Source: Herbaspirillum sp. ST 5-3
Lineage (GTDB): Bacteria; Pseudomonadota; Gammaproteobacteria; Burkholderiales; Burkholderiaceae_D
Assembly (NCBI RefSeq): GCF_004804275.1
Contig: NZ_STGI01000004.1
Location: forward strand, 19,258-83,257
Length of the DNA: 64,000 bases
Direction: 5' to 3'
Shown: positions 10,033-19,636 of the stretch, in pieces
Position numbering within the stretch: the first letter of the stretch is position 1
Layout of the letters: every line of letters begins with the position of its first letter
Translations under genes and position numbers: made by a program
Notes under the pieces: model-generated
Databases searched by the model: none
Seen by the model: only the letters and a program-made list of their open reading frames with translations
Told to the model about the DNA's origin: nothing

Positions 10033-11916
10033 CTATTGCAGAATCCAATCTCGCAGCCCCGCACCCATCGTTGCTGCCCGTGCCGCAATAACGTTAGAGG
10101 CATACATCTGCTCCGGCCCAGACAGAAACTCGATCTTCTGTCGGAGGGTCTTCAGCACTCCAGCCTCTTTCTCCTTGGGCAGGCCAGCGCTTTGCATGCG
10201 AATCGCTTCGAATTGCACCAGCCTCGGGTATTCGGGCAGATGCTCGATGTTCTCGGCAAGATGGTCCAGCGCCACCGCTTGATGGACCGCAGGCAAGCCG
10301 GCGCTCCGGGTTCGTATCGTATCGAATGCGTCGCTCCGCCGGTATTCGGGCAGATACTTGATATTCCAGGCCATCTCTGACAGCACATCGGTTTGGTGTG
10401 CCGCAGACAGTCCCGCACTCTGCGTACAGATCGTCACGAACTCGGTAAACCGGTCATCCATGGGTAGATGCTTGATGCTCCCCGCCATCTCGGCCATCAC
10501 CATGGCCTGATGATCCGCGGGCAAGCCAGCACTCTGTTCGCGCAGGGATGCGAAGCAAGGCTGACGTTCCGGTTCGGGCAGGAATTGCACCTGTCGCTGC
10601 AGAGCCTTCAGCGTCGCGGCCTGCAAGGGCAGCGCCATTTCCGCGCTCGCAGCCTGAATCGCCTCGAAAGCCTCGCGTCTGTCCGCTTCGGGCAGGTTCT
10701 CGATTTGACCTGCCACGGCATACATCATTCCGGCGGTACGACCTGGAGGCAAATCAGCGCTCTGGTTCAGAATCGACAGGAAAGCCGGCAACCGCTGCGC
10801 TTCCGGCAGCCGGCCGAATTCCGTGGTCATGAGTTTCAGCAAGCCAAAGTGCTTCTCCGAAGGCATGCCTGAGCCCTGGGATTGAACTGCCTGGAATCCC
10901 GTCAGGCGCTCCCCTTCCGGCAGATGCTCGACTGCGGTTATGGCCCTCTTCAACACATTGACCCGGTTCTCCCAAGGCAGATCGGCGCTCTGATCCAGAA
11001 TCAGCCGCAAGGCGTCCAAGCGGTTTTCTGCCGGCAGGGTGCCGATCCTCGATGTCAAGCTAAGAAACACCTCCGTTTGCTCCGTGACCGGCAATTCCCT
11101 GGCGCTTGCGACAAGTTCCCCGAAAGCGCCCATACGCTCACCCTCGGGCAATGCTGATAGCTTCACGCCCATGAGCTTCAAGGGCATGACGCGATGCTCG
11201 GGAAGCCACTTTCCAATCTCACCGACGGCATCACGGAAAGCACCCCGGCGATCACCCGGCGGCAAGGTGTCGAAGTGCCAGTGCACTTGCGGCTCTTTCC
11301 AGTCGGCTTTTTGCGGGATCAGACCCGCGCTATACATCGCAAAAATCTGGAAGCCGCTCATTCGCTGCCGGGCCGGCAGATCGATCCCCTGGAAGCCCAA
11401 TATCGTTCCAAGTTTCTTGCTATGTGCCGGCGTCATGCCGACACCTTGCCGGGCAATGGCGCGAACGCCCGTGAGGCGATCCATTTCAGGCAAGGAGCCG
11501 GTTTTTCGTGCCAGCGCTGCCAAAGGCCTGTACTGGTGGTTTTTCGGCAGACGTGCAATGTCTGCACAATGGTTCTGGAATTGCTCCGCTCCCTCATCCC
11601 TTACCCCGATATAGCGGATCATGATCTCTTCCAGTTCCTTGGCCTGCCTGAACTGGAATGACGTGGCGCCGCGGACGGCCTTGCTGGTCGCGGCAAAATG
11701 TGCGAGACCGTCCAGGGACAATTCCTCGCCCACCCTGGCAAGCACATCATCCGGCAGATCGGTCAGCAATATCGGTCGCCGGACCGCCGCAAGGCTGGAC
11801 AGACTGTCACTGTTACGGGCCGCGGGCGCCTCCCCAAATCTCCGTCCCACCGCATCCATAGGCGCCACCACTGGTAACGACTCACGACTGATTACCCTGC
11901 CCATGCAATTGCCCAT
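10033..11916 (-). CDS. Lipidation-motif F-box-like effector with nine 38-residue helical repeats (paralogue 1)
   Basis: 627 residues, ATG at 11916 with GAGGGGG eight bases upstream. It begins MGNCMGRV: Gly2 fits the N-myristoyltransferase consensus and Cys4 is placed for palmitoylation. Residues about 52-88 (LTDLPDDVLARVGEEL...LAHFAATSKAVRGA) look like an F-box, the motif that binds Skp1 in SCF ubiquitin ligases. A conserved linker (ARLPKNHQYRPL, VHWHFDTLPP) leads to nine tandem repeats of exactly 38 residues (257-598) and a shorter last unit ending RDWILQ. The repeat pattern is PExxRxxAFxxIxxQSAGLP...VLxxM...IxxL, probably two helices each. I recognise no named family. An HrpL-type box lies upstream. 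Expected role: host-membrane-anchored substrate adaptor, by inference. Confidence 0.7.
   Translation of the reverse strand: MGNCMGRVISRESLPVVAPMDAVGRRFGEAPAARNSDSLSSLAAVRRPILLTDLPDDVLARVGEELSLDGLAHFAATSKAVRGATSFQFRQAKELEEIMIRYIGVRDEGAEQFQNHCADIARLPKNHQYRPLAALARKTGSLPEMDRLTGVRAIARQGVGMTPAHSKKLGTILGFQGIDLPARQRMSGFQIFAMYSAGLIPQKADWKEPQVHWHFDTLPPGDRRGAFRDAVGEIGKWLPEHRVMPLKLMGVKLSALPEGERMGAFGELVASARELPVTEQTEVFLSLTSRIGTLPAENRLDALRLILDQSADLPWENRVNVLKRAITAVEHLPEGERLTGFQAVQSQGSGMPSEKHFGLLKLMTTEFGRLPEAQRLPAFLSILNQSADLPPGRTAGMMYAVAGQIENLPEADRREAFEAIQAASAEMALPLQAATLKALQRQVQFLPEPERQPCFASLREQSAGLPADHQAMVMAEMAGSIKHLPMDDRFTEFVTICTQSAGLSAAHQTDVLSEMAWNIKYLPEYRRSDAFDTIRTRSAGLPAVHQAVALDHLAENIEHLPEYPRLVQFEAIRMQSAGLPKEKEAGVLKTLRQKIEFLSGPEQMYASNVIAARAATMGAGLRDWILQ
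10123..11148 (-). repeat. Nine tandem 114-base (38-residue) helical repeats
   Basis: In-frame units begin with Pro-Glu-x-x-Arg and end with Ile-x-x-Leu, with no length change across nine copies. Divergence between copies is substantial, so this is an old protein repeat rather than a recent DNA array. Paralogues 2 and 3 carry the same unit. Confidence 0.85.
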
Positions 11917-11961
11917 AATGCTTCCCCCTCATGGTCCATGCGGCGTGTTGCCATACAGCGA

Positions 11962-11990
11962 TGAGTCGCGGCGAGTGCGGCGGGAGTTCC
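11962..11990 (-). promoter_or_regulatory. HrpL-type promoter box for F-box paralogue 1
   Basis: Minus strand reads GGAACT-N16-CGACTCA, two mismatches to the consensus. It ends 45 bases before the ATG, almost the same spacing as at 9819-9847, which supports it. Confidence 0.65.
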
Positions 11991-12048
11991 ATCCGTGCGG
12001 AAACATTTCCCGGTGTGAACGGCGAGGGCCGCTCGCATGCCCGGGGGA

Positions 12049-13890
12049 TCACATGAGAACCCAGTCTCGCAACTCTGGAGGCAATTCCTCGATCTGTGCT
12101 TCAAGGGTGTTGTAGGCGGCCAGGCGATTGGCATGAGGAAGCCATCTGATATTCTGCTTCAGGGCTTTCAGCACGGCTGCCTCGCATTCAGGGGGCAGAT
12201 CGGCGGCCTGCGCACGAATTGCCTCGAATCCCGCCAGCCGATCGGTTTCGGGAAGGTGCGAGATACTCGCCGCCAGCGACTTCAGCGCCGCGGCCTGGTG
12301 TTGTGCCGGCAGGTTCATGCACTGCGTGCGTAGCGCATTGAAACACGCCATCCGATTCGGCCCGGCGACATGGGCGATTTCCCGTGCCAATCGTGCCAGG
12401 ATCTCGAGCTGGGCGTCCGGCGCCATATTCATGCTCGGTACCCGAACCGCTTCAAAGCCCCCCAGATGATCCTCTGCGGCCAGGTTGCCGATGCGCTGCA
12501 TCAGCCCGCAAAGCGCCTCCGGCGCAAGCGCTGGGGGCAAGCCCATGATCTGCGCCCAATTTCCCATGAAGGCCGGCAGGCGGTCTCGCCGCGGCAGCTT
12601 GGTGATTCCCCATGCCAGGGTTTCCAGCAGCTCGACCTGGAGTGCCGGCGGCAAGCCCTTGCCCTCCGATTGAATTGCCCGGTAGCCGGCAAGCTGCTCT
12701 TGTGCCGGCAAATGCTCGATTTCATTTGCAAGGCTGTTCAACACCTCGAACCGATGCCTTGTGTCCAGCTCGCGGCATTCGGTCAAAATCATCTGCAGGG
12801 TCGAGAGGCGACCGCTTTCCGGCAAAAACCTGATGCATGACGCTGCACGCTGCAGCAAGGCCGCCTCCTGCTCACGCGGCAGATTCAGCTCCGGCAATCG
12901 CATCGCCTCAAGCCCGGCAACACGATCATCCACCGCCAGAAAACCGACGCGCCGCATCAGATTGCCCAATACCGCGGTTTGGCCCACCGGCCCCAAATCG
13001 TCCACCTGGTCGCGAATCGACACAAATGCACCGAGACAGGAAGTCTGCGGCAGCTCGCCGATTCGTGCTGTCAGCTCGGTCAGCATCACCTCCCGGCAAT
13101 CCGCCGGCATCCCCTTGCTCAGCTCGACCAGCGCCTCGAAGGCCGCCGTCCGCTCCTCCACCGGCAGCGAAGACAGATGCCCGGCCAGGAATCTCCCCGC
13201 CGTGACGCGATGTTCCGGAAGCCAGCCGGCAGTCTCGCGGACAATCTCATGAAAGGCCGCCGCACGTTCCGCATCCGGTTGCACGTCGATATGCCAGTGC
13301 AATTCGGGCTCCCGCCATCCCTCCTGCTGCGGAATCAAGCCCGCGCTATGCATTGCGCGAAGCTGGAAGCCGCGCAATGCATCCGGCGCCGGCAGCGAAT
13401 GCCTTTCCGCGCCCAAGACGGCCGCCAATTCCGCACGATGCTCCGGCAGCATGCCCACGCCCTGCCTGGCGACAGCACGCAGCCCGGCAAGGCGGTCGAC
13501 CTCGGGCAAGGTTCGGATTTTCCTTGCCGCTTCCACCAAAGGTCTGATCCGATGATTCTTCGGCAGGCGGCCGATGTCGGAACACAATGCCTGGAAGTCC
13601 CGCGCTCCGGCATCGGCCTCGTAGGTCATTGCACGCGCGGTTCGATGCAGCGCCCTTGCCTGCCTGATCAAGAATGCAGTGGCGCCGTAAACGGTTCTGC
13701 TTGTGGATGAAAAATTTCCGAGCGAATCCGTCGGCGTCTCCTGCCCGATTCTAGTGATCAGCTCGTTCGGCATCGAAGACAAGGATGCCGCCGGGTTTGC
13801 GCTCGCCCTGCCCGGCGCCGCAGCGTCCGAACGGCTTGCGGCAACGGGCAGCGGGTTCGCCTTTCCCCTCCCTCCTGCGCTTCTGTCCAT
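12049..13890 (-). CDS. F-box-like effector with 38-residue helical repeats, without lipidation motif (paralogue 2)
   Basis: 613 residues from ATG 13890; a TTG five codons upstream (13905) is the alternative. The start MDRSAGGRGKANPLP has no MGNC motif, unlike its two paralogues. An F-box-like segment lies at about 38-75 (SLSSMPNELITRIGQE...LGNFSSTSRTVYGA). The linker CSDIGRLPKNHRIRPL and ELHWHIDVQPDAERAAAF is shared with the family, followed by about nine 38-residue repeats and the family ending PPELRDWVLM. Without the acylation signal it may act in the host cytosol or nucleus. A weak HrpL-type box lies upstream, back to back with the box of the NEL ligase gene. Function beyond effector candidate is inference. 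Confidence 0.65.
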   Translation of the reverse strand: MDRSAGGRGKANPLPVAASRSDAAAPGRASANPAASLSSMPNELITRIGQETPTDSLGNFSSTSRTVYGATAFLIRQARALHRTARAMTYEADAGARDFQALCSDIGRLPKNHRIRPLVEAARKIRTLPEVDRLAGLRAVARQGVGMLPEHRAELAAVLGAERHSLPAPDALRGFQLRAMHSAGLIPQQEGWREPELHWHIDVQPDAERAAAFHEIVRETAGWLPEHRVTAGRFLAGHLSSLPVEERTAAFEALVELSKGMPADCREVMLTELTARIGELPQTSCLGAFVSIRDQVDDLGPVGQTAVLGNLMRRVGFLAVDDRVAGLEAMRLPELNLPREQEAALLQRAASCIRFLPESGRLSTLQMILTECRELDTRHRFEVLNSLANEIEHLPAQEQLAGYRAIQSEGKGLPPALQVELLETLAWGITKLPRRDRLPAFMGNWAQIMGLPPALAPEALCGLMQRIGNLAAEDHLGGFEAVRVPSMNMAPDAQLEILARLAREIAHVAGPNRMACFNALRTQCMNLPAQHQAAALKSLAASISHLPETDRLAGFEAIRAQAADLPPECEAAVLKALKQNIRWLPHANRLAAYNTLEAQIEELPPELRDWVLM

Positions 13891-13934
13891 CTTCACCCCG
13901 CTCAAGCCGATGTCTGTTTCTCACCCGATCTTCA

Positions 13935-13962
13935 TGGGTAATCCTGCGCCACGCAGAGTTCC
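13935..13962 (-). promoter_or_regulatory. Degenerate HrpL-type box for F-box paralogue 2
   Basis: Minus strand reads GGAACT-N15-TTACCCA, keeping ACNNA but losing the first two C bases. It ends 44 bases before ATG 13890, the same position as the better boxes. Position is the main support. Confidence 0.4.
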
Positions 13963-14027
13963 ACACTCTCTTCACCAGCAGTGCTTCCTGGGGCACAAAA
14001 TAAATTGCCGACTTGAATCGCCCGGTG

Positions 14028-14056
14028 CGAACCACACTCCATCCTGGTGCCACTCA
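14028..14056 (+). promoter_or_regulatory. HrpL-type promoter box for the NEL ubiquitin ligase
   Basis: Plus strand reads CGAACC-N16-CCACTCA, one mismatch (first base). It rules out the in-frame ATG at 14060, which would sit at the transcription start, and supports ATG 14087, 30 bases downstream. Confidence 0.75.
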
Positions 14057-14086
14057 GCAATGCGACTCACGACATCATCTTTCGAC

Positions 14087-16639
14087 ATGCGAAATAACAG
14101 ACCCAATCAACGCACATCGATTCCCGGCTCTCCCGATCAGAGAATCGGCAATGACACGAGGCCGCAGCCTGGCGCGCTCCCGGTCCCCGCCGCCCCACGC
14201 GATGCGCGCGCGTCGTTGGAACAACGAACTCTCCGCCCCCACCCTGAGCAGCAGTCGACGAACGTGCCCGCTTCATTATCAGCGCCCAGGGAAATCAACC
14301 GCGCGGCCCATCTCTCATCCTGGAACGCATGGGCCCAGGCCAGGACCTCCACCACCGAGCGGCGTGACGTCGCCGTTGAGCGCTTGGCCGGATGGCTCGC
14401 GCATAATGATCCATCTGTCCCACTCGATTTATCGGGACTTCAGCTGAGCAGCTTGCCTGCCCGGTTGCCGAGCACAGTACAAAACCTCACGGTTTCCGGC
14501 AATCACCTTACGATCCTGACGCCGGGCAGCGCGCCACAATTGCGGCATCTGGACGCGTCCAACAATATGCTGATCCAGTTGTCGCAGTTGCCTCGTTCGC
14601 TTCGCAGCGTCAACCTCAGCGACAACAACTTGCGTTACCTCCCGATCCATATCAGCGGGCTGCATCCCGAATGCTCCATCAATCTCGAAGGCAATCCGCT
14701 GCCTGACCGCCTTCGCAACAATTTGATGGGCTTGAACGAGCATCCTTCCTACCACGGCCCACGGTTCTATTTTTCTTCCCTGGAATGGGCATTCGGTGCA
14801 TCCGGCAATCGGCTGGAGCAGATGCTGAACCAGACAGCATCGACCTTGTATCCTCCGATAGACATGAATGTCGCTGCCATGGATGTCGATGGGCAGGCAC
14901 CAGGTGCTCTCGCACCGGAAGCACCCCGTGAGAGAACAAGGGAGGAATATTTTGCGGAATGGGATGCATGGGCAGAGCAGCCCTGCGGCTCGGACGAACA
15001 TCGCGAAGAGGCGGTCGATCGGATGAAGGACTGGTTCGACGAAGACAATCCGAACAGCATGCTTGACCTGACCGAGTTGGGGCTGACCAGCACACCACCG
15101 AGCTTCCCTCCCACGGTCACGCGGCTGGATATTGCACGCAACGCGCTTGTCGAGATAAACGTACCGTTCCCCGAAGGGCTTCTCGAACTGGATATCAGCG
15201 ACAATCCGTTGCCAAGATGCCCTGATGTACCCGACGGACTGGAGAAGCTGGTCGCGACCAACAACGATTTTACCGAAATTCACCGCCTGCCCGGCCGGCT
15301 CCAGTACCTGGAGATTTCAGGGACGCCCGTCTCCCAGCTGCCGGAGCTGCCAGGCGGGTTGCATACCCTGATCGCGCCCAGAACCGACTTGTCGCATTTG
15401 CCGCCCTTGCCGGAAGGCATGGAAGACATTGACATTACCGGATGCAACTTCCGGCAGATTCCTTCTCCCCTGCCTCCTCGCTTGCAAGTTCTTGAAATCT
15501 CCGAAAACGAGATCGAGGCCATCACGGAGTTGTTGCCGACGCAATTGGAGAACGTCGATCTCTCTGGCAATCAATTGACCACCGTTCCAGAATGGCTTGC
15601 AAGCAGGCTGGGAAGCCATTGCGCCGTTGATCTCGGCAACAATCCATTGTCGGAGGAGACCCGAGCTTTCCTCGAACGCGTTACCAGCGCGGAGAACTAC
15701 AACGGACCACAGTTCTTCATCTCTGAGGGTAACGAGATGGAAAACGAACCCCGCCGCCCGCTGAGTGAGGCGATCGGCGCCTGGTTTGAAGACGAAAGCG
15801 TGGCGGAGAGATGGAGTGAATTCCAGGGTGCACCAGGCGCTCCGGAATTTTCGCAATTCCTCGATCGCCTGCGCGGCACGGTCAACTACAGTATCCCGGC
15901 ATTTCGTCAAAGTGTCACGGAATGGCTTTCCGACCTGGCGAACCGGCCGGAGCTTCGCAAGCAGAGTTTTCTGGTGAGCCACGGGGCAACAGAATCGTGC
16001 GAAGACCGCGTCGCCCTGACCTACAACGAAATGAAGAAAGTTCGTCTCAATGCGGATGTCGAAGAAGGACGCTATGACCAGCGGCTGGGCGAGCTCATCG
16101 AGATCGGCAGAGGCATGTTCCGCCTCGACGTACTGGAAAAAGTGTCGCAGGAGAAGGTGAAATCCCTTCGCCTTGTCGATGAAATCGAGGTCTATCTTGC
16201 ATTCCAGGTCATGCTGCGAGACAGGTTGGACCTGCCGGTCGATACCGAAGCCATGCGATTCTTTGCTTCGTCCTATGTTACTCAAGACGACCTCGCCGCC
16301 GCCGAACATCTCGTGAAAGAGAAGGAAAACAAAGAGTTCGTCAATTACTTGTCGACCTCGTGGCAACCGTGGCAATCGGTGCTGAAGCGCCTGGCCGGTG
16401 AACAGTTTGAAAGCAACCAGGACAGACTGATCGAAGCAATGGGTGAACCGTTCCAGAACTTGCTCAACACCCGCTTGCGGGAACATGGTTTGCAGAATGA
16501 TCCCGATGCGCAGCGCGAGATGGGCACACAGGTAAGAGACGAGATTGCCCATGAGATCAAAGGCGCTTTGACGAGAGAATTCCTGCAGTCTCGCGGTCTG
16601 GGCACGACGCTCGCGCAGCGGTGGATGGAGGATGAGTGA
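14087..16639 (+). CDS. IpaH/SspH-type NEL E3 ubiquitin ligase effector with two LRR modules
   Basis: 850 residues from ATG 14087, chosen from the promoter box; the open frame continues upstream to 13703 but that part overlaps the opposite gene. Residues 1-70 are a Ser/Pro/Asn/Arg-rich secretion-signal-like leader. Module 1 (73-230) has a helical cap (WNAWAQ...AVERLAGWL) then LRRs of the LPxxLxxLxVSxNxL type ending GPRFYFS. Module 2 (285-546) repeats the design (EWDAWAEQ...AVDRMKDWF, longer LRR block) ending GPQFFIS. Residues 555-850 are the NEL domain with catalytic Cys638-Glu-Asp in GATESCEDRVALTYNEMK. Family members transfer ubiquitin to host proteins through this cysteine, with substrate chosen by the LRRs. 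The tandem LRR arrangement is unusual, since family members typically have one. Confidence 0.92.
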   Translation: MRNNRPNQRTSIPGSPDQRIGNDTRPQPGALPVPAAPRDARASLEQRTLRPHPEQQSTNVPASLSAPREINRAAHLSSWNAWAQARTSTTERRDVAVERLAGWLAHNDPSVPLDLSGLQLSSLPARLPSTVQNLTVSGNHLTILTPGSAPQLRHLDASNNMLIQLSQLPRSLRSVNLSDNNLRYLPIHISGLHPECSINLEGNPLPDRLRNNLMGLNEHPSYHGPRFYFSSLEWAFGASGNRLEQMLNQTASTLYPPIDMNVAAMDVDGQAPGALAPEAPRERTREEYFAEWDAWAEQPCGSDEHREEAVDRMKDWFDEDNPNSMLDLTELGLTSTPPSFPPTVTRLDIARNALVEINVPFPEGLLELDISDNPLPRCPDVPDGLEKLVATNNDFTEIHRLPGRLQYLEISGTPVSQLPELPGGLHTLIAPRTDLSHLPPLPEGMEDIDITGCNFRQIPSPLPPRLQVLEISENEIEAITELLPTQLENVDLSGNQLTTVPEWLASRLGSHCAVDLGNNPLSEETRAFLERVTSAENYNGPQFFISEGNEMENEPRRPLSEAIGAWFEDESVAERWSEFQGAPGAPEFSQFLDRLRGTVNYSIPAFRQSVTEWLSDLANRPELRKQSFLVSHGATESCEDRVALTYNEMKKVRLNADVEEGRYDQRLGELIEIGRGMFRLDVLEKVSQEKVKSLRLVDEIEVYLAFQVMLRDRLDLPVDTEAMRFFASSYVTQDDLAAAEHLVKEKENKEFVNYLSTSWQPWQSVLKRLAGEQFESNQDRLIEAMGEPFQNLLNTRLREHGLQNDPDAQREMGTQVRDEIAHEIKGALTREFLQSRGLGTTLAQRWMEDE

Positions 16640-16735
16640 TTCGCAAGATCTCGGCTGCTCGGGGACTCGGCTGGCGACGTCCTGTCGCATCTGAGGATTT
16701 GCATTCCTCGCATGGATGATTAGCGGCGATCTTCC

Positions 16736-19579
16736 CTAGATTTGCTGATCGCGCCGGGTACTCCACATCTGCCGCGTCGTCTCGCGCAAGGCATCCCGCG
16801 CCTCGGCGCGGCCGTGCTGGTAAAGCACAAAGGCGCCGGACGTGCCATTCAAGCTTCTTGCCTCCATCAAGCGCTCCTTCACTTCCTGCGGAATCGGCAG
16901 CGTCGCAATCGACCCGCCGAAGGCGCGGATCGCGTCCGCCCGATTTGCCGCGAAAGCCTTGAACAATCCAGGTATTCCCGCCGCGTCGCGTGCCTCCAGC
17001 AGTTGCACCGTTCGGTCCGTGCCCAGGCCGCATCTGCCGAGCAGCTCGACGAAAGCACGGATCGCTGTGGCGTCCCCGCGCTGCAATGCTGCATGCAGAG
17101 CGGGGGTGCCGTCGATGTCCGCGGCGCGGAGTAATGAAAAAGTCGTTTCCGATGGCAGCTCAGCCCGTGCGATGAGGTCGCCGATCGCTTCGACGGTCTC
17201 CTCGCTTCCCGACTGCATTGCGGCGGCGACGGCGGGAGTACCGTCGACCTCCGTCACGCTCAGCGCCCGCACCAATTCTTCGCGTGACAGGTCTGCCTGA
17301 AACAGGACCTGCCCGTAGGTGCGGATTGCGTTGGCGCGGCCGTACCGGCATGCCGCACTCAGCCAGGAAATGCCACCGAAGGCCGGCGCGGATACCGTGA
17401 GCAAGGCAAGCCGGTCGGCTGCCGGGATGTCGGCCGCCTGGATGGCCGCGCCGTAGGCGGCAAGACCACCGGCCGGGCCATCCCGCAGGGTTTCGAACAT
17501 CCACGGGATGCCGTCGCGCTCGTGGGTGAGAAGTGTGCGACGGTCGGCGACCGGCAATCTGAAGCGCTGCAGGAGTTCCCCATAGGCCCTTGCAGCCTCG
17601 ACATGCCCGCGCCTGCAGGCCGCAACGATTGCCGATGTTCCGGTATCGCTCCTGGCGGCCAGGATCGGGGACAGGTCGTCCCGCTCGATGCCTGAACGTG
17701 CGAGCACATCGCCGTACAAGGGAATCAGGTCGTCGCGCCCCGTTCCCATCGCCTGGTACAGCCAGGGCATGCCGGCATGCTCAACGCCAAGCACTTGGGC
17801 ACGTCCGGCAGGATCGATACATTTTCGCAGCAGATCGCCATAGGCACTCAGTGCCTCGACGCGCTTGTAGAGCAGGCCAAGATGCAGGGCGCTCATGCCA
17901 TCGACGTCGCGCGCATCGAGCAGCCTTATCTTCGCTTCGCGCGAAAGATTGGCGTCCGCAAGGAGGTCACCGTATGCATCCACGGCATCTGCATTGCCAC
18001 GCTGCGTCGCCATTTGCAATCCCGGGTAGCGACGGTAGTCCTCGGATCGAAGAAAGCTTTCCGTCTCTTTTTCATCAAGCCCGCGCAGATGGACCAGGAT
18101 TTCCGTTTTCCGTTTCCGCAACTCGCCGCCCAGCCCCGCCTCGAGCAGATGATGGAGCACCGTGGGTGAAAGCGGTGGCAGCCTTCCTGACAGCATTCTG
18201 CCGGCATGCGTGCCGGTGCTGTGTTCTGCCTGTGACGCGGTGGATGTATCAGCGGACAGGACATGGACCAGGGACAGTTTTTCCGCCTCGGGATAGTACC
18301 TGGCAGGACGCCCCGGCATGCCGAAGAACGACTCCAATTGCCAGCGCGCCACGACACCAAGGCTTGCCGTCGCCGCCCGCTTGTGTACATTGGTCCAGTT
18401 CGGATCGTAAACAATGGCTGCATATTTCCGCTCGCCGTCATCCCGCGCGGTCAGCTTCAGTTCCATCGCCATCGCGTGCACCGAGGACAGCAACAGCATC
18501 CGCTTGCGCAGCACGCCAGCCGCGAGCGATGTATTCTCCTCCTGCATCGCAAGGAAACGCTCGCGCAGAAATTGCCCGAATTGCCGGTTGTCGATCAGGT
18601 GCGTTTCGGCCTTGGCCCGCATCTCCCTGTACACCTCTCCCATATTCGGTGCCATGGTTTGCGCGATGCGCCTGGGACTGGCAAGTACCTCGTAATTTGC
18701 AACACCGGAACGTCGGCGCTCCTGCAGCCAATAGGCGGCCAGGTGGCGGCAGGCGATCTGCTCCGTGCTGCCGTGAAAGGTCGCCCTCAGATTGTTATTG
18801 ACGCGTGCAGGACGCTTGGCGGAATAGTACGGAACCTGCTTGAGGTAAGCGCGCAATGCGGGATGTCCGATTTCCATTGCCCGGTGAAGAACACTCGCCC
18901 CCATTGGCGCCGGACCGTCCGCAAGCGCCTCGATTGCCGCTGGTTGGCGCAATGCGAGCATGGCGCAGAGCACATCCAGGCGCTTGCCTTCCGTTGCCGC
19001 GATCCAGAGCTTCCTGTCGCTCGGATCCGGCTGTTTTTCCCTTTCTGCTTCCAGCAAGCGTGCAGCGGTGTCAACCTCATATTTGCGCAATGCCTCGCCG
19101 AGCGGCGTTGTGAACGCATCACTGCGCCCTGCCTCTGCTTTCGGGATAAGTGCGTTGATGGCCTTGGCCGCGCGCAACAAGGCCGCGGCATCGGCCTTGT
19201 CGTCACCGACGTGCAATGCCGGTTCCGCTCCGATGCGCAGCAGATGGCATGCAAACGCAAGATCGCCTGCAGCGATCGCGGCGCTGAGCGGCACCCGGCC
19301 ACGCGCGCCGGCGGCATTCGCATCGAATCCCCGCAGCCGGGTGAATGCTTCCTTGACCGGCGGAGGACGCCCCGCGACACATGCCTCATGGAGCAAATCT
19401 GCAATGACACCGGGTGCGAGTTGATGGCGCTCAGCATTCGCCTGCGCCACCACTGCGGCGGCATCCGCCCTTCCCTCACCCCTTGCAAGCGCGTGCAGCG
19501 ATCGCGTCAGCTTTTCGATCGGCGAATCATGGGCAGGAGCGGCCCCCGCCTCAGTCGATAACAAATGTTTGATGTGCAT
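16736..19579 (-). CDS. EspL/ShET2-like cysteine protease effector with long ankyrin-like tail (paralogue C)
   Basis: 947 residues from ATG 19579. N-terminal ankyrin-like region (VPLSAAIAAGDLAFACHLL around 97-113; HPALRAYLKQVPYY near 240-252), then the core with Cys277 in IACRHLAAYWL, His368 in SSVHAMAMEL and Asp392 in YDPNWTNVHKRA: spacings 91 and 24, the same as paralogue A. The tail (about 500-930) has some nine units of 43-44 residues such as LLDARDVDGMSALHLGLL and LLRAADIDGTPALHAALQRGDATAIRAF. It starts 57 bases after F-box paralogue 3 on the same strand, so the two are probably one transcript from the box at 21438. Predicted host-directed protease; the target is unknown. Confidence 0.75.
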   Translation of the reverse strand: MHIKHLLSTEAGAAPAHDSPIEKLTRSLHALARGEGRADAAAVVAQANAERHQLAPGVIADLLHEACVAGRPPPVKEAFTRLRGFDANAAGARGRVPLSAAIAAGDLAFACHLLRIGAEPALHVGDDKADAAALLRAAKAINALIPKAEAGRSDAFTTPLGEALRKYEVDTAARLLEAEREKQPDPSDRKLWIAATEGKRLDVLCAMLALRQPAAIEALADGPAPMGASVLHRAMEIGHPALRAYLKQVPYYSAKRPARVNNNLRATFHGSTEQIACRHLAAYWLQERRRSGVANYEVLASPRRIAQTMAPNMGEVYREMRAKAETHLIDNRQFGQFLRERFLAMQEENTSLAAGVLRKRMLLLSSVHAMAMELKLTARDDGERKYAAIVYDPNWTNVHKRAATASLGVVARWQLESFFGMPGRPARYYPEAEKLSLVHVLSADTSTASQAEHSTGTHAGRMLSGRLPPLSPTVLHHLLEAGLGGELRKRKTEILVHLRGLDEKETESFLRSEDYRRYPGLQMATQRGNADAVDAYGDLLADANLSREAKIRLLDARDVDGMSALHLGLLYKRVEALSAYGDLLRKCIDPAGRAQVLGVEHAGMPWLYQAMGTGRDDLIPLYGDVLARSGIERDDLSPILAARSDTGTSAIVAACRRGHVEAARAYGELLQRFRLPVADRRTLLTHERDGIPWMFETLRDGPAGGLAAYGAAIQAADIPAADRLALLTVSAPAFGGISWLSAACRYGRANAIRTYGQVLFQADLSREELVRALSVTEVDGTPAVAAAMQSGSEETVEAIGDLIARAELPSETTFSLLRAADIDGTPALHAALQRGDATAIRAFVELLGRCGLGTDRTVQLLEARDAAGIPGLFKAFAANRADAIRAFGGSIATLPIPQEVKERLMEARSLNGTSGAFVLYQHGRAEARDALRETTRQMWSTRRDQQI

Positions 19580-19636
19580 GCCTCGTCCGGAAAAATATGC
19601 TTGCGCCTGCGCTGGGGATTGCCCGCAACGTTCGTG

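Noticed and set aside
15317..16690. 457-residue minus-strand frame over the NEL domain
   Set aside because: Shadow of the NEL ligase, whose catalytic motif and LRRs are unmistakable on the plus strand.
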